Made by a program: the position numbers and the translations under genes. A DNA stretch of 47,555 nucleotides from Verrucomicrobiota bacterium (GTDB lineage: Bacteria; Verrucomicrobiota; Verrucomicrobiia; Chthoniobacterales; UBA10450): assembly GCA_003218945.1 (NCBI GenBank), contig QHPE01000168.1, positions 5,111 to 52,665 of the forward strand. Direction: 5' to 3'. Below are positions 18,671-27,163 of this stretch, one piece after another. How positions within the stretch are numbered: the first letter of the stretch is position 1; the number at the start of each line of letters is the position of its first letter. Under the pieces are notes generated by a model that saw only the letters and a list, made by a program, of their open reading frames with translations, was not told the DNA's origin and ran no database searches.

Positions 18671-19372
18671 ATGCACCGTGCGGCGTTCTGTCTTCTACTC
18701 GTAGTCGGGATCAGCGCCAGCGTGTGTGCAGCCTGGTCATTTGTCGTTTTGGAAAACAGGTCCTCGCCAGATGGACGTTATGCCTTCGCATGGGCGGCGC
18801 CTGAGAAATACAAAATTGATTGGGCTGCACTGAACCGGGGCGAAATGACGGCGCTACCAAATTCAGACGATTTTTTCGATGCCGTAATAAATTACCTCGT
18901 GGATGTGAAAGACGGAAAGATCCTCGCGACGTTTCGTGGGGCGCAGGCTTGGCAGTTGCCAGATGGGAGTCACGGCAATCACCGTGATCTCGAGGTTGCT
19001 TGGTCGCCGAACGGCGTGTTCGCCGTTGCGATTTACTCGCTTAAGTGGCAATACGCGCCGTTCCAAGGCTTCCGAATCACACCTGCGGGCGTAGCGACAG
19101 TAGAGATCGGCAAGCCACTTGAAACTGCTTGGCGACAGCATCTGTCGAACACAGCGGGTCAGCGCTACAAGCAGCGTGCAGACTCACTTGCGATCAGCTT
19201 CGGCGAGTTGAAGGCGATGGAAACCGAGGGAAGTTTCGCCGTCCATGCCCAGGCAGAAATCCCAAAGAGCGCCAGCCAAGACGACGCCTTCGAAGAAAAA
19301 CTGGTCTTCACATTAGAGCCGAAAACAGAAGCCCAACTCTCGCTGGAAATTCGCGATATGGCAAAGTCCTGA
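18671..19372 (+). CDS. secreted hypothetical protein
   Basis: About 233 residues from the ATG at 18671 (a GTG at 18617 would add 18 residues). A clear signal peptide (MHRAAFCLLLVVGISASVCAA) is followed by SPDGRYAFAW and LEVAWSPNGVFAVAIYS. These are SPDG/SPNG turns like those in WD40/TolB-type propeller blades, but the protein is too short for a full propeller. The rest is soluble with many charged residues. No family recognised. The frame is intact, unlike its neighbours on both sides. Confidence 0.65.
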   Translation: MHRAAFCLLLVVGISASVCAAWSFVVLENRSSPDGRYAFAWAAPEKYKIDWAALNRGEMTALPNSDDFFDAVINYLVDVKDGKILATFRGAQAWQLPDGSHGNHRDLEVAWSPNGVFAVAIYSLKWQYAPFQGFRITPAGVATVEIGKPLETAWRQHLSNTAGQRYKQRADSLAISFGELKAMETEGSFAVHAQAEIPKSASQDDAFEEKLVFTLEPKTEAQLSLEIRDMAKS

Positions 19373-19415
19373 AGACCCAAGGTTCTGGCGAACCGCGCGC
19401 CGGAGCACCGAAACT

Positions 19416-20067
19416 TCAATCAACGTAGGTGCCCTCGCTTCGCATCAGTGGGTATGTGACGCCATTTATGGTGGCTTTCCGACCAGGGAAGATTTCGTAT
19501 TGCACGATCTTCTTATCCTCGCCGCCGGAGCGCGGGCTAGACGGCATACCGACGGCTCACGCGGCGGCAATGCTAATCTCACCGATCTTTTTGTGCGGTC
19601 CGTCCCCTATCATGCAGTCCACCGAATTGCCCTTGTACGTCACCCGAGCAAAGCAGCCGCGGACGACTCCTGTAGTTCTCTGGATGATAACAGGAGGGAC
19701 AATGACATAGGGGACAGTCGCAGCGTCGACGTACCGCTTTGGGGTATCCTCCTGTTCGCCGCGGATGTGGTAAGCCGTTTTAGAGACGATGACGCCGCCA
19801 GGAAAAATCTTTGGCTTGCCGTTTTCAATGGCCACAATGTCTTTGAACCAGTCCGCAATGCCGACAACTTCGCCATGCCGAATTCCCATTCCGCCGTTGG
19901 CGAGCGCTTCTGAACCCGAATCATCCGCCATGTAAGCCGCGCGGGCGTCGTTCTGACCGTTGGCGCCATCGGCATCAATATCTGCATCAGCGACGAACGT
20001 GACTTTTTTCGCCCTCTGGACCATCCTCCAATCGAATCTCGCAACCTTCGATGATGTCGATGATCAT
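19416..20067 (-). pseudogene. GH75 (fungal-type chitosanase) family protein, disrupted
   Basis: The central frame contains FVADADIDADGANGQ, AAYMADDSGSEALANGGM, VVGIADWFKDIVAIENGKP, PKIFPGGVIVSKTAYHI and CMIGDGPHKKIGEISIAAA, which I recognise as the glycoside hydrolase family 75 domain. An in-frame TGA (19557-19559) follows AAA. Beyond it the frame continues coherently (GMPSSPRSGGEDKKIVQYEI, then PGRKATINGVTYPLMRSEG) to a stop at 19416-19418, so TGA probably replaced CGA. At the 5' end, an ATG at 20067 starts MIIDIIEGCEIRLEDGPEGEK in another frame. Removing one base from the six-T run at 20004-20009 would join it. Two lesions argue for real decay. Confidence 0.7.
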
Positions 20068-20148
20068 AAGACCCTGGGTTTTAAACCGAAGCGCCACAGG
20101 TTGTCTACAAATCTTTTCACCCCGGAGTCAATAGCGTAAGTAGACCGA

Positions 20149-21039
20149 TTACCAGTCTGCGGGTAGCTTCTTGCCCGCGGCAAGTGCTCCAGATTCAATC
20201 CCATTACGGATGCACGTCAGGTAGCCTTTGGTCATATCATGATCGCCGATCAGTTCCGGGCTGTGAGTGAAATCGGCCACGACCGCGCTGATCGTGTCAA
20301 AGGCGCGCGCCAGAAAACTCCGTTGCTCCTGACTGTCTGCGTCGGGCTCGCCGTCGGAGTCGAAATGGATGAGACGCCCGGTGTGCGTGTAGTCGAAAGC
20401 CCGAGGCGGCACGCGCGGGACCACGTCGTGATCGTTGACGAAGCGGTAATATACGCTGCCGAATTTGAGTCCGATATTGTTGCAGAAATCGTGCAAGCCC
20501 ACGCGGGGTTGGCCGAAGGTGTAGAGACCATTGAGCGGGAGTAATGTTTCGGGATCGTACGTGCAAGCCCCGCCTGCGAGGACGGCAAGCGCGCCCCCGA
20601 GGCTGTGGCCGGTGATCCACAAAGTGCGACGCGTCCCGGCGCCAGCTTTCTTTAATAGCTTGCGGATGCTCTCAGCCCAGCTATCCCGCAGTGAATTGGC
20701 GAAGCCGGAGTGGACGTTGCCGACATCGGGCGCCAGCTCGAAGAACCACCGAAAGGCGCTGGGCGCAGCTAGGGCATCGGTAGCCCAGTCTTTGATTTTG
20801 CCTGGTTCTGTCCCGCGGAAGGCGAGAACGACATGTTGCTTGGACGCGGCAACGAAGCCCTCCGTGTCGATCACGAAGTTGTGGTGTTCGAAGGGCTCGA
20901 AGAATTGGTCGAGACCGAGCTCTTCTGCCGCGCGGCGTCGCGCCTTTGTATTATCGACTTCGTAGGCGATGGTGGCGGCGAGCGCAAGGGCCTCGGCGTT
21001 GACGGCGCTGAAGCGGGTGGTGGCGGGTTCGAAGCTCAT
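20149..21039 (-). CDS. class 3 lipase family protein
   Basis: 296 residues with the alpha/beta hydrolase signature of class 3 (fungal-type) lipases: VLAFRGTEP near 71-79, the nucleophile elbow GHSLGG with S146, the acid Asp in VNDHDVVPRVPP (D203 or D205) and a downstream His. No signal peptide is visible, so a cytoplasmic or unusually exported enzyme is possible. The substrate is unknown. Single gene, with no operon partners. Confidence 0.83.
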   Translation of the reverse strand: MSFEPATTRFSAVNAEALALAATIAYEVDNTKARRRAAEELGLDQFFEPFEHHNFVIDTEGFVAASKQHVVLAFRGTEPGKIKDWATDALAAPSAFRWFFELAPDVGNVHSGFANSLRDSWAESIRKLLKKAGAGTRRTLWITGHSLGGALAVLAGGACTYDPETLLPLNGLYTFGQPRVGLHDFCNNIGLKFGSVYYRFVNDHDVVPRVPPRAFDYTHTGRLIHFDSDGEPDADSQEQRSFLARAFDTISAVVADFTHSPELIGDHDMTKGYLTCIRNGIESGALAAGKKLPADW

Positions 21040-21389
21040 GGCAAGGAGATCAGTGATGGGTTGAAGTTGAGGCGTAAGGAGGTTACACCACGCAGGGGAT
21101 CACTTTGGAAGTGAAATGTAAAGAAGAATGAGTGAAGTCGTAAGCCGTTCCGTTAGGCCCAGGCCACTCCGGGCCGCGAACGCCTGCAAAAGTTCGGCGA
21201 TGACTTCAATACGCGGTTGTTGTAGCGAGTTAGCCTGACTCTTCGAGAGTAGCGAGCAGATAAATAGCGCACTCATTCGAACCTGCTGAATCGAGTTGCA
21301 ACCGAAGGCCTCAAATGCGTGCCGCCGGTTTTGCCGTCGCTGGAAAACCGCTTGTGCGCGTAGCAGTTCTCCGCCAGTTTGGTTTGGGA
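21040..21389. other. divergent intergenic region between lipase and sppA
   Basis: About 350 bp. I see no convincing gene, RNA or hairpin terminator. A short inverted GGCC-rich segment lies near 21160-21180. The promoters for both flanking genes should be here but no strong hexamers stand out. Confidence 0.5.
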
Positions 21390-22394
21390 ATGACGCCGGA
21401 TCGCAGACTGAGTTGTCTCAGCATTTTTTTGTTCATCGCGCTCTGCGCCAGTCTGTTCGTGAATTTTCTGTTGATGATCGCCGCGTTTAAGCGCGTGAGC
21501 GGAATCCGTGAAGCAGAGCCGATACCGCGTTTCCGCGAAATTCTGCTGCAAAGAGGCGCGCACGCGACAACGGAAAAGATCGCAGTCATCACGATGCGCG
21601 GCCTGATCAGTTCTTCCATTCCGGGAAGCGTCAGTGACTCGATGGTAGATGACTTGCGCACGGCACTGCAGCAGGCGCGCGATGACAATCGCGTAAAGGC
21701 CATTGTGCTGGAGATCGATTCACCGGGCGGGGAAGTCACAGCTTCCGATGAGATCTACAACGCGGTCGTTAAGACACGCGCAACCAAACCAGTCGTCGTC
21801 TATATGGAGTCATTGGCGGCGTCGGGTGGGTATTATGTCTCCTGCGGCGGCAGATTCCTGATGGCAAATGAAACCACAATCACCGGAAGCATTGGCGTCA
21901 TCATTCAAACGCTGAATTACGAGCAACTATTTAACAAAATCGGGCTCGCTTCCGTCGTTTTTAAGAGCGGCAAATATAAAGACATGCTCAATGGAGCGCG
22001 ACCGATCACGCCGGAAGAACGGGAATTCGTGCAGAACTTCATTATGGGCACGTATGACAAGTTTCTTGGCATCGTGGCGAAGGAGCGAAATCTGCCGGCT
22101 GATCTTCTGCGCAATTCGATCGCCGATGGCCGAATTCTCTCTGGGAAAGAAGCATTGCAGAACAAGCTCATTGACGGCCTTGGCGAATTGGACGACGCGT
22201 TCACCAAAGCAAAACAACTGGCAAACACACCGGACGCGAAAGTAGTGAAGTACGGTCCACCGTTCAGTCTCGCGCGATTTCTTCGAGTGTTTGGTGAATC
22301 CGACTCGAAAATCGAATTGCAACTTCCGAAGCAACTCCTGCCACAGCTCGAATCGGGACGCGCGTATTTCCTGCCCAGTTACTACGCTCCGTAG
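21390..22394 (+). CDS. sppA: signal peptide peptidase SppA
   Basis: About 334 residues from the ATG at 21390, which places a membrane anchor at residues 8-33. S49 peptidase motifs: AIVLEIDSPGGEV, SLAASGGYYVSC with nucleophile S145, TGSIGVI and the general-base Lys in SGKYKDML (K197). This is the short SppA type in which each monomer contributes to the active site of the oligomer. It degrades residual signal peptides in the membrane. It is followed after 32 bp by the CPBP protease gene on the same strand. Confidence 0.92.
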   Translation: MTPDRRLSCLSIFLFIALCASLFVNFLLMIAAFKRVSGIREAEPIPRFREILLQRGAHATTEKIAVITMRGLISSSIPGSVSDSMVDDLRTALQQARDDNRVKAIVLEIDSPGGEVTASDEIYNAVVKTRATKPVVVYMESLAASGGYYVSCGGRFLMANETTITGSIGVIIQTLNYEQLFNKIGLASVVFKSGKYKDMLNGARPITPEEREFVQNFIMGTYDKFLGIVAKERNLPADLLRNSIADGRILSGKEALQNKLIDGLGELDDAFTKAKQLANTPDAKVVKYGPPFSLARFLRVFGESDSKIELQLPKQLLPQLESGRAYFLPSYYAP

Positions 22395-22426
22395 CAGTGA
22401 GGGTAGCGCATGCGACAGCACCCTCC

Positions 22427-23269
22427 ATGATGCTATCGGGAAACTTTTTCGCTGCATTCGGAGCCGCCCCGAACCTCGCCCTGAATCTGCTTTCCGTTCT
22501 CTACCTCGTTGGCAGTGTTTGTGTTTATCTTTTGCTGATCTCTCAGATTAGCACAGGCATCCGTAACCGCTCCATCGCTGATGCACCTGAACGAACCTTT
22601 GGATTCCCGGAAGCAATTCTTGCGAGTGTGCTGATCCTTTTCTTTCTGATGACCATCAGCTCAGCAGTTCCAGACCCGTCGATCCAGTTTAACCCACGCA
22701 ATCTTGTGGCAAATCTGCTCCTCACCGCTTTCGTGGTCCTCGTCATCGTTACTCTTCTCCAGTTTCGTGGCTTCGATGTTGGTGCATTGGCGGGATTTTT
22801 CCGAGTAGGTTTTTTCCGAGCTTTAGGCACCGGAACGATGCTGTTGTTCTTTGCATATCCGTTGATTGGGTTGTCTGAGGCGGTTAATCAGCGGTTTTTC
22901 GGTGGCGACACGAGCAAGCAGAGCATTGTCGAGTTCTTCAGTGGATCGCGCACGATCGAGGAACGGCTAATGATCATTGTTTTCGCGGTCGCCATCGCTC
23001 CGGTTGTCGAGGAGTTTGTTTTTCGGTTTTTCATCTATGGCGTACTCAAACGCTACTTTGGCTGGGTCGCCGGCGTGATTCTCAGCGCGGGCCTGTTCGC
23101 TGCGGCCCACGCACATTTTCCGTCGTTTGTGCCGTTGTTGGTTCTGGGAAGCTGTTTCGCCATTGCGTACGAATGGAGCGGCTCCCTGCTTGTCTCAATG
23201 ACAATGCATTCGCTTTTTAACTCGCTCACTCTCACCGCCCTCGCGTTCCCAGAGATTTTTTCTCAATGA
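22427..23269 (+). CDS. CPBP-family intramembrane glutamic protease
   Basis: About 280 residues from the ATG at 22427 (ATG 22430 is equally possible). Seven or so membrane helices. The CPBP/Abi motifs are present: VVEEFVFRFFIYGVL (EExxxR), a following FAAAHAHFP His motif and a final MTMHSLFNS segment. The family includes Rce1-like proteases and bacterial immunity or processing proteins; the substrate is unknown. Its stop overlaps the thiL start (ATGA). Confidence 0.87.
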   Translation: MMLSGNFFAAFGAAPNLALNLLSVLYLVGSVCVYLLLISQISTGIRNRSIADAPERTFGFPEAILASVLILFFLMTISSAVPDPSIQFNPRNLVANLLLTAFVVLVIVTLLQFRGFDVGALAGFFRVGFFRALGTGTMLLFFAYPLIGLSEAVNQRFFGGDTSKQSIVEFFSGSRTIEERLMIIVFAVAIAPVVEEFVFRFFIYGVLKRYFGWVAGVILSAGLFAAAHAHFPSFVPLLVLGSCFAIAYEWSGSLLVSMTMHSLFNSLTLTALAFPEIFSQ

Positions 23270-24171
23270 AGCTTGGTTCTCTGGGGGAAGATTTGCTACT
23301 CGACCAGATCGCGCGTGATCTTCCGCGTGCGGATAACCGGAAAATCTTCGCTGGCGTTGGTGACGATTGCGCAATTGTTCAAATGGCTGACGCCCAAAAC
23401 TTAGTTGTACTCAAAACCGACTGCGTTGTTGAAGGGGTGCATTTCCTCCGCAAAGCAAAGGCCTTGCACGTCGGATGGAAAGCGATGATGCGCCCCCTGA
23501 GCGATTTTGCCGCGGCTTCAGCCGTGCCTCGATTTGCGCTGATCACGCTGATCGCTCCGCAAAAAACCGACGTCGCATGGATAAGAGAACTGTATCGCGG
23601 ACTGCGAAAGTCCGCGGACCATTTCGACGTCAGTATAGTTGGTGGGGAAACCAGCAGCACACCGGGGCCGATTGCCGTTTCGGTGAGCGTAATCGGCTTT
23701 GTCGAACGCAACCGGGCGGCATCGCGGCGGGGCGGAAAACCCGGTGATGCCCTGTTCGTTACCGGCCGGCTTGGAGGGGCAGTGAGACAAAAGCATCTCA
23801 AATTCGTTCCGCGCATTGTCGAATCGCGCTGGCTTACAAAAAATTTCTTCATTCACGCGATGATGGATCTAAGCGACGGCCTCGGTGCCGATCTGCCCCG
23901 ACTCGCGCACGCCAGCAAAGTCGGTTTCAACATCGACGTTGAGAATCTGCCGGTCGCGCGCGGTGCTGATGTCAGCGCCGCAATTTCGGAGGGCGAGGAC
24001 TATGAATTGCTCTTCGCAATTTCTCCACGCAACGGGATTCACCTGGCGCGAGCGTGGCGCCGAGAATTCCCGAAACTATCGCTGACTCGAATTGGCTCGC
24101 TCAGTCAAAAATCGAAAAGCGAAAAGCGAAAATTGCCTCTTGGTTACATTCATTTCCAGCAGCCCCTCTGA
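23266..24171 (+). CDS. thiL: thiamine-monophosphate kinase
   Basis: 301 residues; phosphorylates thiamine monophosphate to thiamine diphosphate. Motifs of the PurM/ThiL fold: FAGVGDDCAIV with metal-binding Asp residues, LKTDCVVEGVHF, SIVGGETSS, a KPGDALFVTGRLGGA segment and MMDLSDGLGADLPRL. The end SQKSKSEKRKLPLG is lysine-rich and overlaps the probable tsaE start. Normal length. It sits in a plus-strand run whose members are all single-copy housekeeping genes. Confidence 0.94.
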   Translation: MKLGSLGEDLLLDQIARDLPRADNRKIFAGVGDDCAIVQMADAQNLVVLKTDCVVEGVHFLRKAKALHVGWKAMMRPLSDFAAASAVPRFALITLIAPQKTDVAWIRELYRGLRKSADHFDVSIVGGETSSTPGPIAVSVSVIGFVERNRAASRRGGKPGDALFVTGRLGGAVRQKHLKFVPRIVESRWLTKNFFIHAMMDLSDGLGADLPRLAHASKVGFNIDVENLPVARGADVSAAISEGEDYELLFAISPRNGIHLARAWRREFPKLSLTRIGSLSQKSKSEKRKLPLGYIHFQQPL

Positions 24172-24580
24172 GACGGAAGCGATCGGGATGCAAGTTGCGG
24201 AGGACCTCGACGCCGGCTCTGTACTCGCCCTGAAAGGCGAGCTTGGCAGCGGCAAAACCGTTTTTACAAAGGGTCTCGTCACCGGATTGGGATGTCGTGC
24301 CGTAGCAACCAGTCCCACATTTACAATTGTTCATGAATATCAAGGCGGGCGGTTGCCCATTTATCACTTCGATTTCTTCCGCTTGGAAAACCGAGGATCA
24401 ACCGATCGCCTTGGTCTTGACGACTATTTTTTTGGCGATGGCGTTTGCGTGATCGAATGGGCCGATCGCTTTCCCGATTTGGTTCCCGCGCATGCCCAGT
24501 GGATTTTTTTCGAGATAAAATCGGAACGTCAGCGGATCATAACCCTTCTTGATCACCGCGATGAAGCTTCTGGCGCTTGA
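24140..24580 (+). CDS. tsaE: tRNA threonylcarbamoyladenosine biosynthesis ATPase TsaE
   Basis: About 146 residues if the TTG at 24140 is used, which gives LVTFISSSPSETEAIG, the usual TsaE start. An ATG at 24188 would cut into this. Walker A is GELGSGKT; later conserved segments are TSPTFTIVHEYQGG, IYHFDFFRLE and VIEWADRF. TsaE is the ATPase of the TsaBDE complex that makes t6A37 in ANN-decoding tRNAs. It overlaps thiL by about 30 bp and tsaB by 20 bp, and tsaB is its functional partner. Confidence 0.9.
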   Translation: MVTFISSSPSETEAIGMQVAEDLDAGSVLALKGELGSGKTVFTKGLVTGLGCRAVATSPTFTIVHEYQGGRLPIYHFDFFRLENRGSTDRLGLDDYFFGDGVCVIEWADRFPDLVPAHAQWIFFEIKSERQRIITLLDHRDEASGA

Positions 24581-25160
24581 ACTTTCCACCGCGTGCGGCA
24601 GCCTGGCATGGCTGGACGGGGAAGTCGAGTTCGCACGCGAATGGCCTAACGACAGGAAAAATTCCGCACCATTCTTTGAGAATCTCCAAAATGTCAGAAG
24701 AAAATTTGGCGTCCCGGAGACGATCATTGTCGGACTTGGCCCGGGATCCTACGCGGGAACGCGTATTGCGATTTCGGCGGCAATTGGATTACAAGTTTCT
24801 TGTAACGCACACTTAATCGGATATCCCTCGATTTGCGCAATGGAATCCGATGCGCAGGAATACTACGTGCTGGGCGACGCACGCAGGGAATCTTTCTTCT
24901 TCGCGCGCGTAGTCCGTAATGAATTGCTTGAAGGTCCAGTGTTGTTTTCGGGGCCCGATTTGAAAGCGAAGCTCGGATCGCTCGATGCGACGATGGCGGT
25001 CTTTTCTTCGGAATTGCTCCCGCAATTTGGCCGCGCCGTAATTCATTATCCTTCGGCTCGCGTGCTGGCCAGGCTTGCCCACGAGGCGCGATGCAGCTTT
25101 TCTTCTCCACCGCTTGAGCCACTTTATTTACGCGAACCACACATCACGATCTCACAATGA
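24561..25160 (+). CDS. tsaB: tRNA threonylcarbamoyladenosine biosynthesis protein TsaB
   Basis: About 199 residues from the ATG at 24561. MKLLALELSTACGSLAWL and the IVGLGPGSYAGTRIAISAAIGL segment identify the TsaB/YeaZ ASKHA fold. TsaB scaffolds TsaD and TsaE for t6A synthesis. The stop overlaps the alr start (ATGA). tsaD itself is not in the window. Confidence 0.92.
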   Translation: MKLLALELSTACGSLAWLDGEVEFAREWPNDRKNSAPFFENLQNVRRKFGVPETIIVGLGPGSYAGTRIAISAAIGLQVSCNAHLIGYPSICAMESDAQEYYVLGDARRESFFFARVVRNELLEGPVLFSGPDLKAKLGSLDATMAVFSSELLPQFGRAVIHYPSARVLARLAHEARCSFSSPPLEPLYLREPHITISQ

Positions 25161-26245
25161 AACAAACTTACCGTTGCTGGGCTGAAATCGATCGCGCCGC
25201 GTTGCGGCACAATGCGAAGGTCGTGCGGGATCGAATCGGATCCGCCGAAATGCTCGCGGTGGTGAAGGCGAATGCTTACGGCCACGGACTACTCGGCGTG
25301 GCGCAAGCGCTCGCTGATGATGCACAATTATTCGGCGTAGCCAACGTCGAAGAAGCTCGGACCTTGCGTGAATCGCTTCCCCATCCCATCATCATTCTTG
25401 GCCCGGCAACTCCGGAGGAACGCCCGATCATTGCGCAGATCGGATTTATTCCGACGATCTCTAGTTTGGACGAAGCCCAGGCGTTCGATGAACTCAAACC
25501 GGTGTCAGTCAATTTCAAGATCGACACCGGCATGGGGCGAATGGGCGTGGTCGAGAACGAAGCGCTGAAGGTTTTCAAGCGAGTGGCGGCGCTTCCAAAC
25601 ATTGAGATCCACAGTATTTCGACCCACATGCCGGTGTCGAATGAAGATGCAGAATATACGCGCGACCAGCTCGTTCGATTCCAGAAAATTGTCGAACGAA
25701 TCCGCGCGGAAGTTCCGGGAGGTTACAAGGCGCACGTGTTGCAAAGCGCCGGCACGCTCGCTTTTAATCAGCCGACATTCGAAATCGTGCGCGCCGGCAT
25801 CATGCTTTACGGTATTTCGCCGCTACCCGAATTTCGAGAGTTACTCAAGCCAGTCATGACGTGGAAAACACGAGTTTGCCTGGTGCGCGATGTGCCGAAA
25901 GGCAGCTCGATCAGTTATGGTCGGACGTTTATCGCGCCGAGAAACATGCGAGTCGCAACTTTGTCAGCCGGCTATGCGGATGGCTATCCGTGGCATCTCT
26001 CCAATCGTGGTGCCGCCGTTTTGGTCCGTGGGAAGCGCTGCTCTATTCTCGGCCGGGTAACGATGGATTTGATGGTGATCGATGTCACCGAGTTCGATGA
26101 TGTGCAGGCAGGCGACGATGTTATCCTAATGGGCCGCGATGAAGCTGAAGAAATTTCCTGCGCTGAACTGAGCGAAAGAGCCGGAACAATTGCTTGGGAA
26201 ATGATTACGCGAATTGGCGCACGGGTGCGGCGAGTTTATGTTTGA
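25157..26245 (+). CDS. alr: alanine racemase
   Basis: 362 residues. The PLP-binding Lys is K37 in VKANAYGHG and the second catalytic base is Y273 in SAGYADGY. IDTGMGRMG and VRAGIMLYG are also typical. It makes D-alanine for peptidoglycan. Coupled to tsaB by a 4-bp overlap, an arrangement common in bacteria. It is the last gene of the run; the following 86 bp hold octamer repeats. Confidence 0.95.
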   Translation: MKQTYRCWAEIDRAALRHNAKVVRDRIGSAEMLAVVKANAYGHGLLGVAQALADDAQLFGVANVEEARTLRESLPHPIIILGPATPEERPIIAQIGFIPTISSLDEAQAFDELKPVSVNFKIDTGMGRMGVVENEALKVFKRVAALPNIEIHSISTHMPVSNEDAEYTRDQLVRFQKIVERIRAEVPGGYKAHVLQSAGTLAFNQPTFEIVRAGIMLYGISPLPEFRELLKPVMTWKTRVCLVRDVPKGSSISYGRTFIAPRNMRVATLSAGYADGYPWHLSNRGAAVLVRGKRCSILGRVTMDLMVIDVTEFDDVQAGDDVILMGRDEAEEISCAELSERAGTIAWEMITRIGARVRRVYV

Positions 26246-26250
26246 GGAGC

Positions 26251-26318
26251 GTTGAAGTGTTGAAACATTAGAGCGGATCAGAGTAACGAGCTCGGTTGAA
26301 CGCTTGAACGCTTCAACT
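26251..26318. repeat. octamer repeats between alr and the RelE-like gene
   Basis: GTTGAAGT, GTTGAAAC (26251-26266) and GTTGAACG, CTTGAACG, CTTCAACT (26295-26318) are 8-bp units of one family on both strands. The family is related to the GCTTCAAC array inside mqnD. Confidence 0.65.
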
Positions 26319-26331
26319 GTTTAACGAGATA

Positions 26332-26694
26332 ATGTTCCAGATCATCTTTAACGAGCTGAGCGCCGCGGAGATCTCGGCATTGCCAAAAAGCTTGCAGCTT
26401 GAGTTGCTGGCCGAGTTTCAAATCTTACCCGAAGACCTGGAGCAGCTGGACTCGGAGCGATTCGGCGTGATCGAACGCGACGGAAGAAAACTGTATCGCT
26501 ATCGCGCGAAAAGTTACCGAATCTACTTTGCCAAAACCGACGAAGGCATCAAGGTGCATCGTGTTTTGCACAAAAACACGCTTCGCGATTTTCTCTTCCG
26601 CAGCAAACTGCCAGTTTCCGAGGATGCGCAATTGGGCGAAGCGCGTGAGTTCTGGAAGTTAATCGAGGAAGGCGAGCGAAGGCCGAAGACCTAA
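26332..26694 (+). CDS. RelE/ParE-fold-like small protein
   Basis: 120 residues. The centre (ERFGVIERDGRKLYRYRA, KSYRIYFAKTDEGIKVHRVL) has the beta-strand pattern of RelE/ParE-type toxins, where R-YRIYF and a late HR/KN are common. There is no antitoxin gene on either side, and the N-terminal 45 residues form an extra helical, acidic extension. It may be a domesticated relative rather than an active toxin. The name rests on pattern only. Confidence 0.5.
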   Translation: MFQIIFNELSAAEISALPKSLQLELLAEFQILPEDLEQLDSERFGVIERDGRKLYRYRAKSYRIYFAKTDEGIKVHRVLHKNTLRDFLFRSKLPVSEDAQLGEAREFWKLIEEGERRPKT

Positions 26695-26737
26695 GTGCCG
26701 AGTTTCCTCTGACGAATCCGACTCGGCAGAACAAACA

Positions 26738-26977
26738 CTACTTCATCAATAGAACCGAGCGACTGCGCTTGATTTCGCGCGTGATTTTCCGGTGCATATA
26801 CGCAGGCATACCGGTAACGCGGCGGGGAAGAATTTTGCCGCTCTCAGTCACGAATTTCTTCAGCAGATCAGGATTCTTGTAATCGATCGCTTCCATGGCG
26901 ATGTCGATCCGGCGTCGTGGCATGGGCCGATTCGCGCGGCGAAATGCGGAACGACGTTTTGGCGTTTTGGGCTGCAT
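26738..26977 (-). CDS. rpsR: 30S ribosomal protein bS18
   Basis: 79 residues. The conserved core is present: [20 protein letters not shown], then PRRVTGM and [12 protein letters not shown]. Last gene of dksA-like, rpmG, rpsR on the minus strand, 6 bp after rpmG. The N terminus is basic and a little longer than the shortest S18 proteins. Confidence 0.95.
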   Translation of the reverse strand: MQPKTPKRRSAFRRANRPMPRRRIDIAMEAIDYKNPDLLKKFVTESGKILPRRVTGMPAYMHRKITREIKRSRSVLLMK

Positions 26978-26983
26978 TGTTGG

Positions 26984-27157
26984 CTATTTGGTCTCGCGAT
27001 GCAATGTGCGCCGCCCCAAAAAAGGATTGTATTTTTTCTTCTCCAGTCGGTTCGGCGTGCGCGGACTTTTCTTGTTACGAGTCGTCATGTAACGCGAAGG
27101 CGGTTTCCCAAGCGCCTTCGCCTCCGTGCATTCAAGGGTGACAATCTCCTGAGCCAT
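26984..27157 (-). CDS. rpmG: 50S ribosomal protein bL33
   Basis: 57 residues read directly from the minus strand: [20 protein letters not shown], then [20 protein letters not shown] and [17 protein letters not shown]. TTRNKKxxxxRLExKKYxPxxxRRTLHRE is the L33 signature. Only one Cys remains (LEC), so this is the zinc-free C-minus type. An AAGGAG Shine-Dalgarno sits at the end of the preceding gene, 6 bp away. Confidence 0.93.
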   Translation of the reverse strand: MAQEIVTLECTEAKALGKPPSRYMTTRNKKSPRTPNRLEKKKYNPFLGRRTLHRETK

Positions 27158-27163
27158 AAGACT

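Noticed and set aside
21315-21389. Upstream extension of sppA
   Set aside because: The ATG at 21390 places the membrane anchor near the N terminus as in other SppA proteins; the extension adds only basic, non-conserved residues.
26332-26694. Toxin-antitoxin module
   Set aside because: Only a RelE-like fold is suggested; no antitoxin gene lies within reach and the protein has a long extra N terminus.
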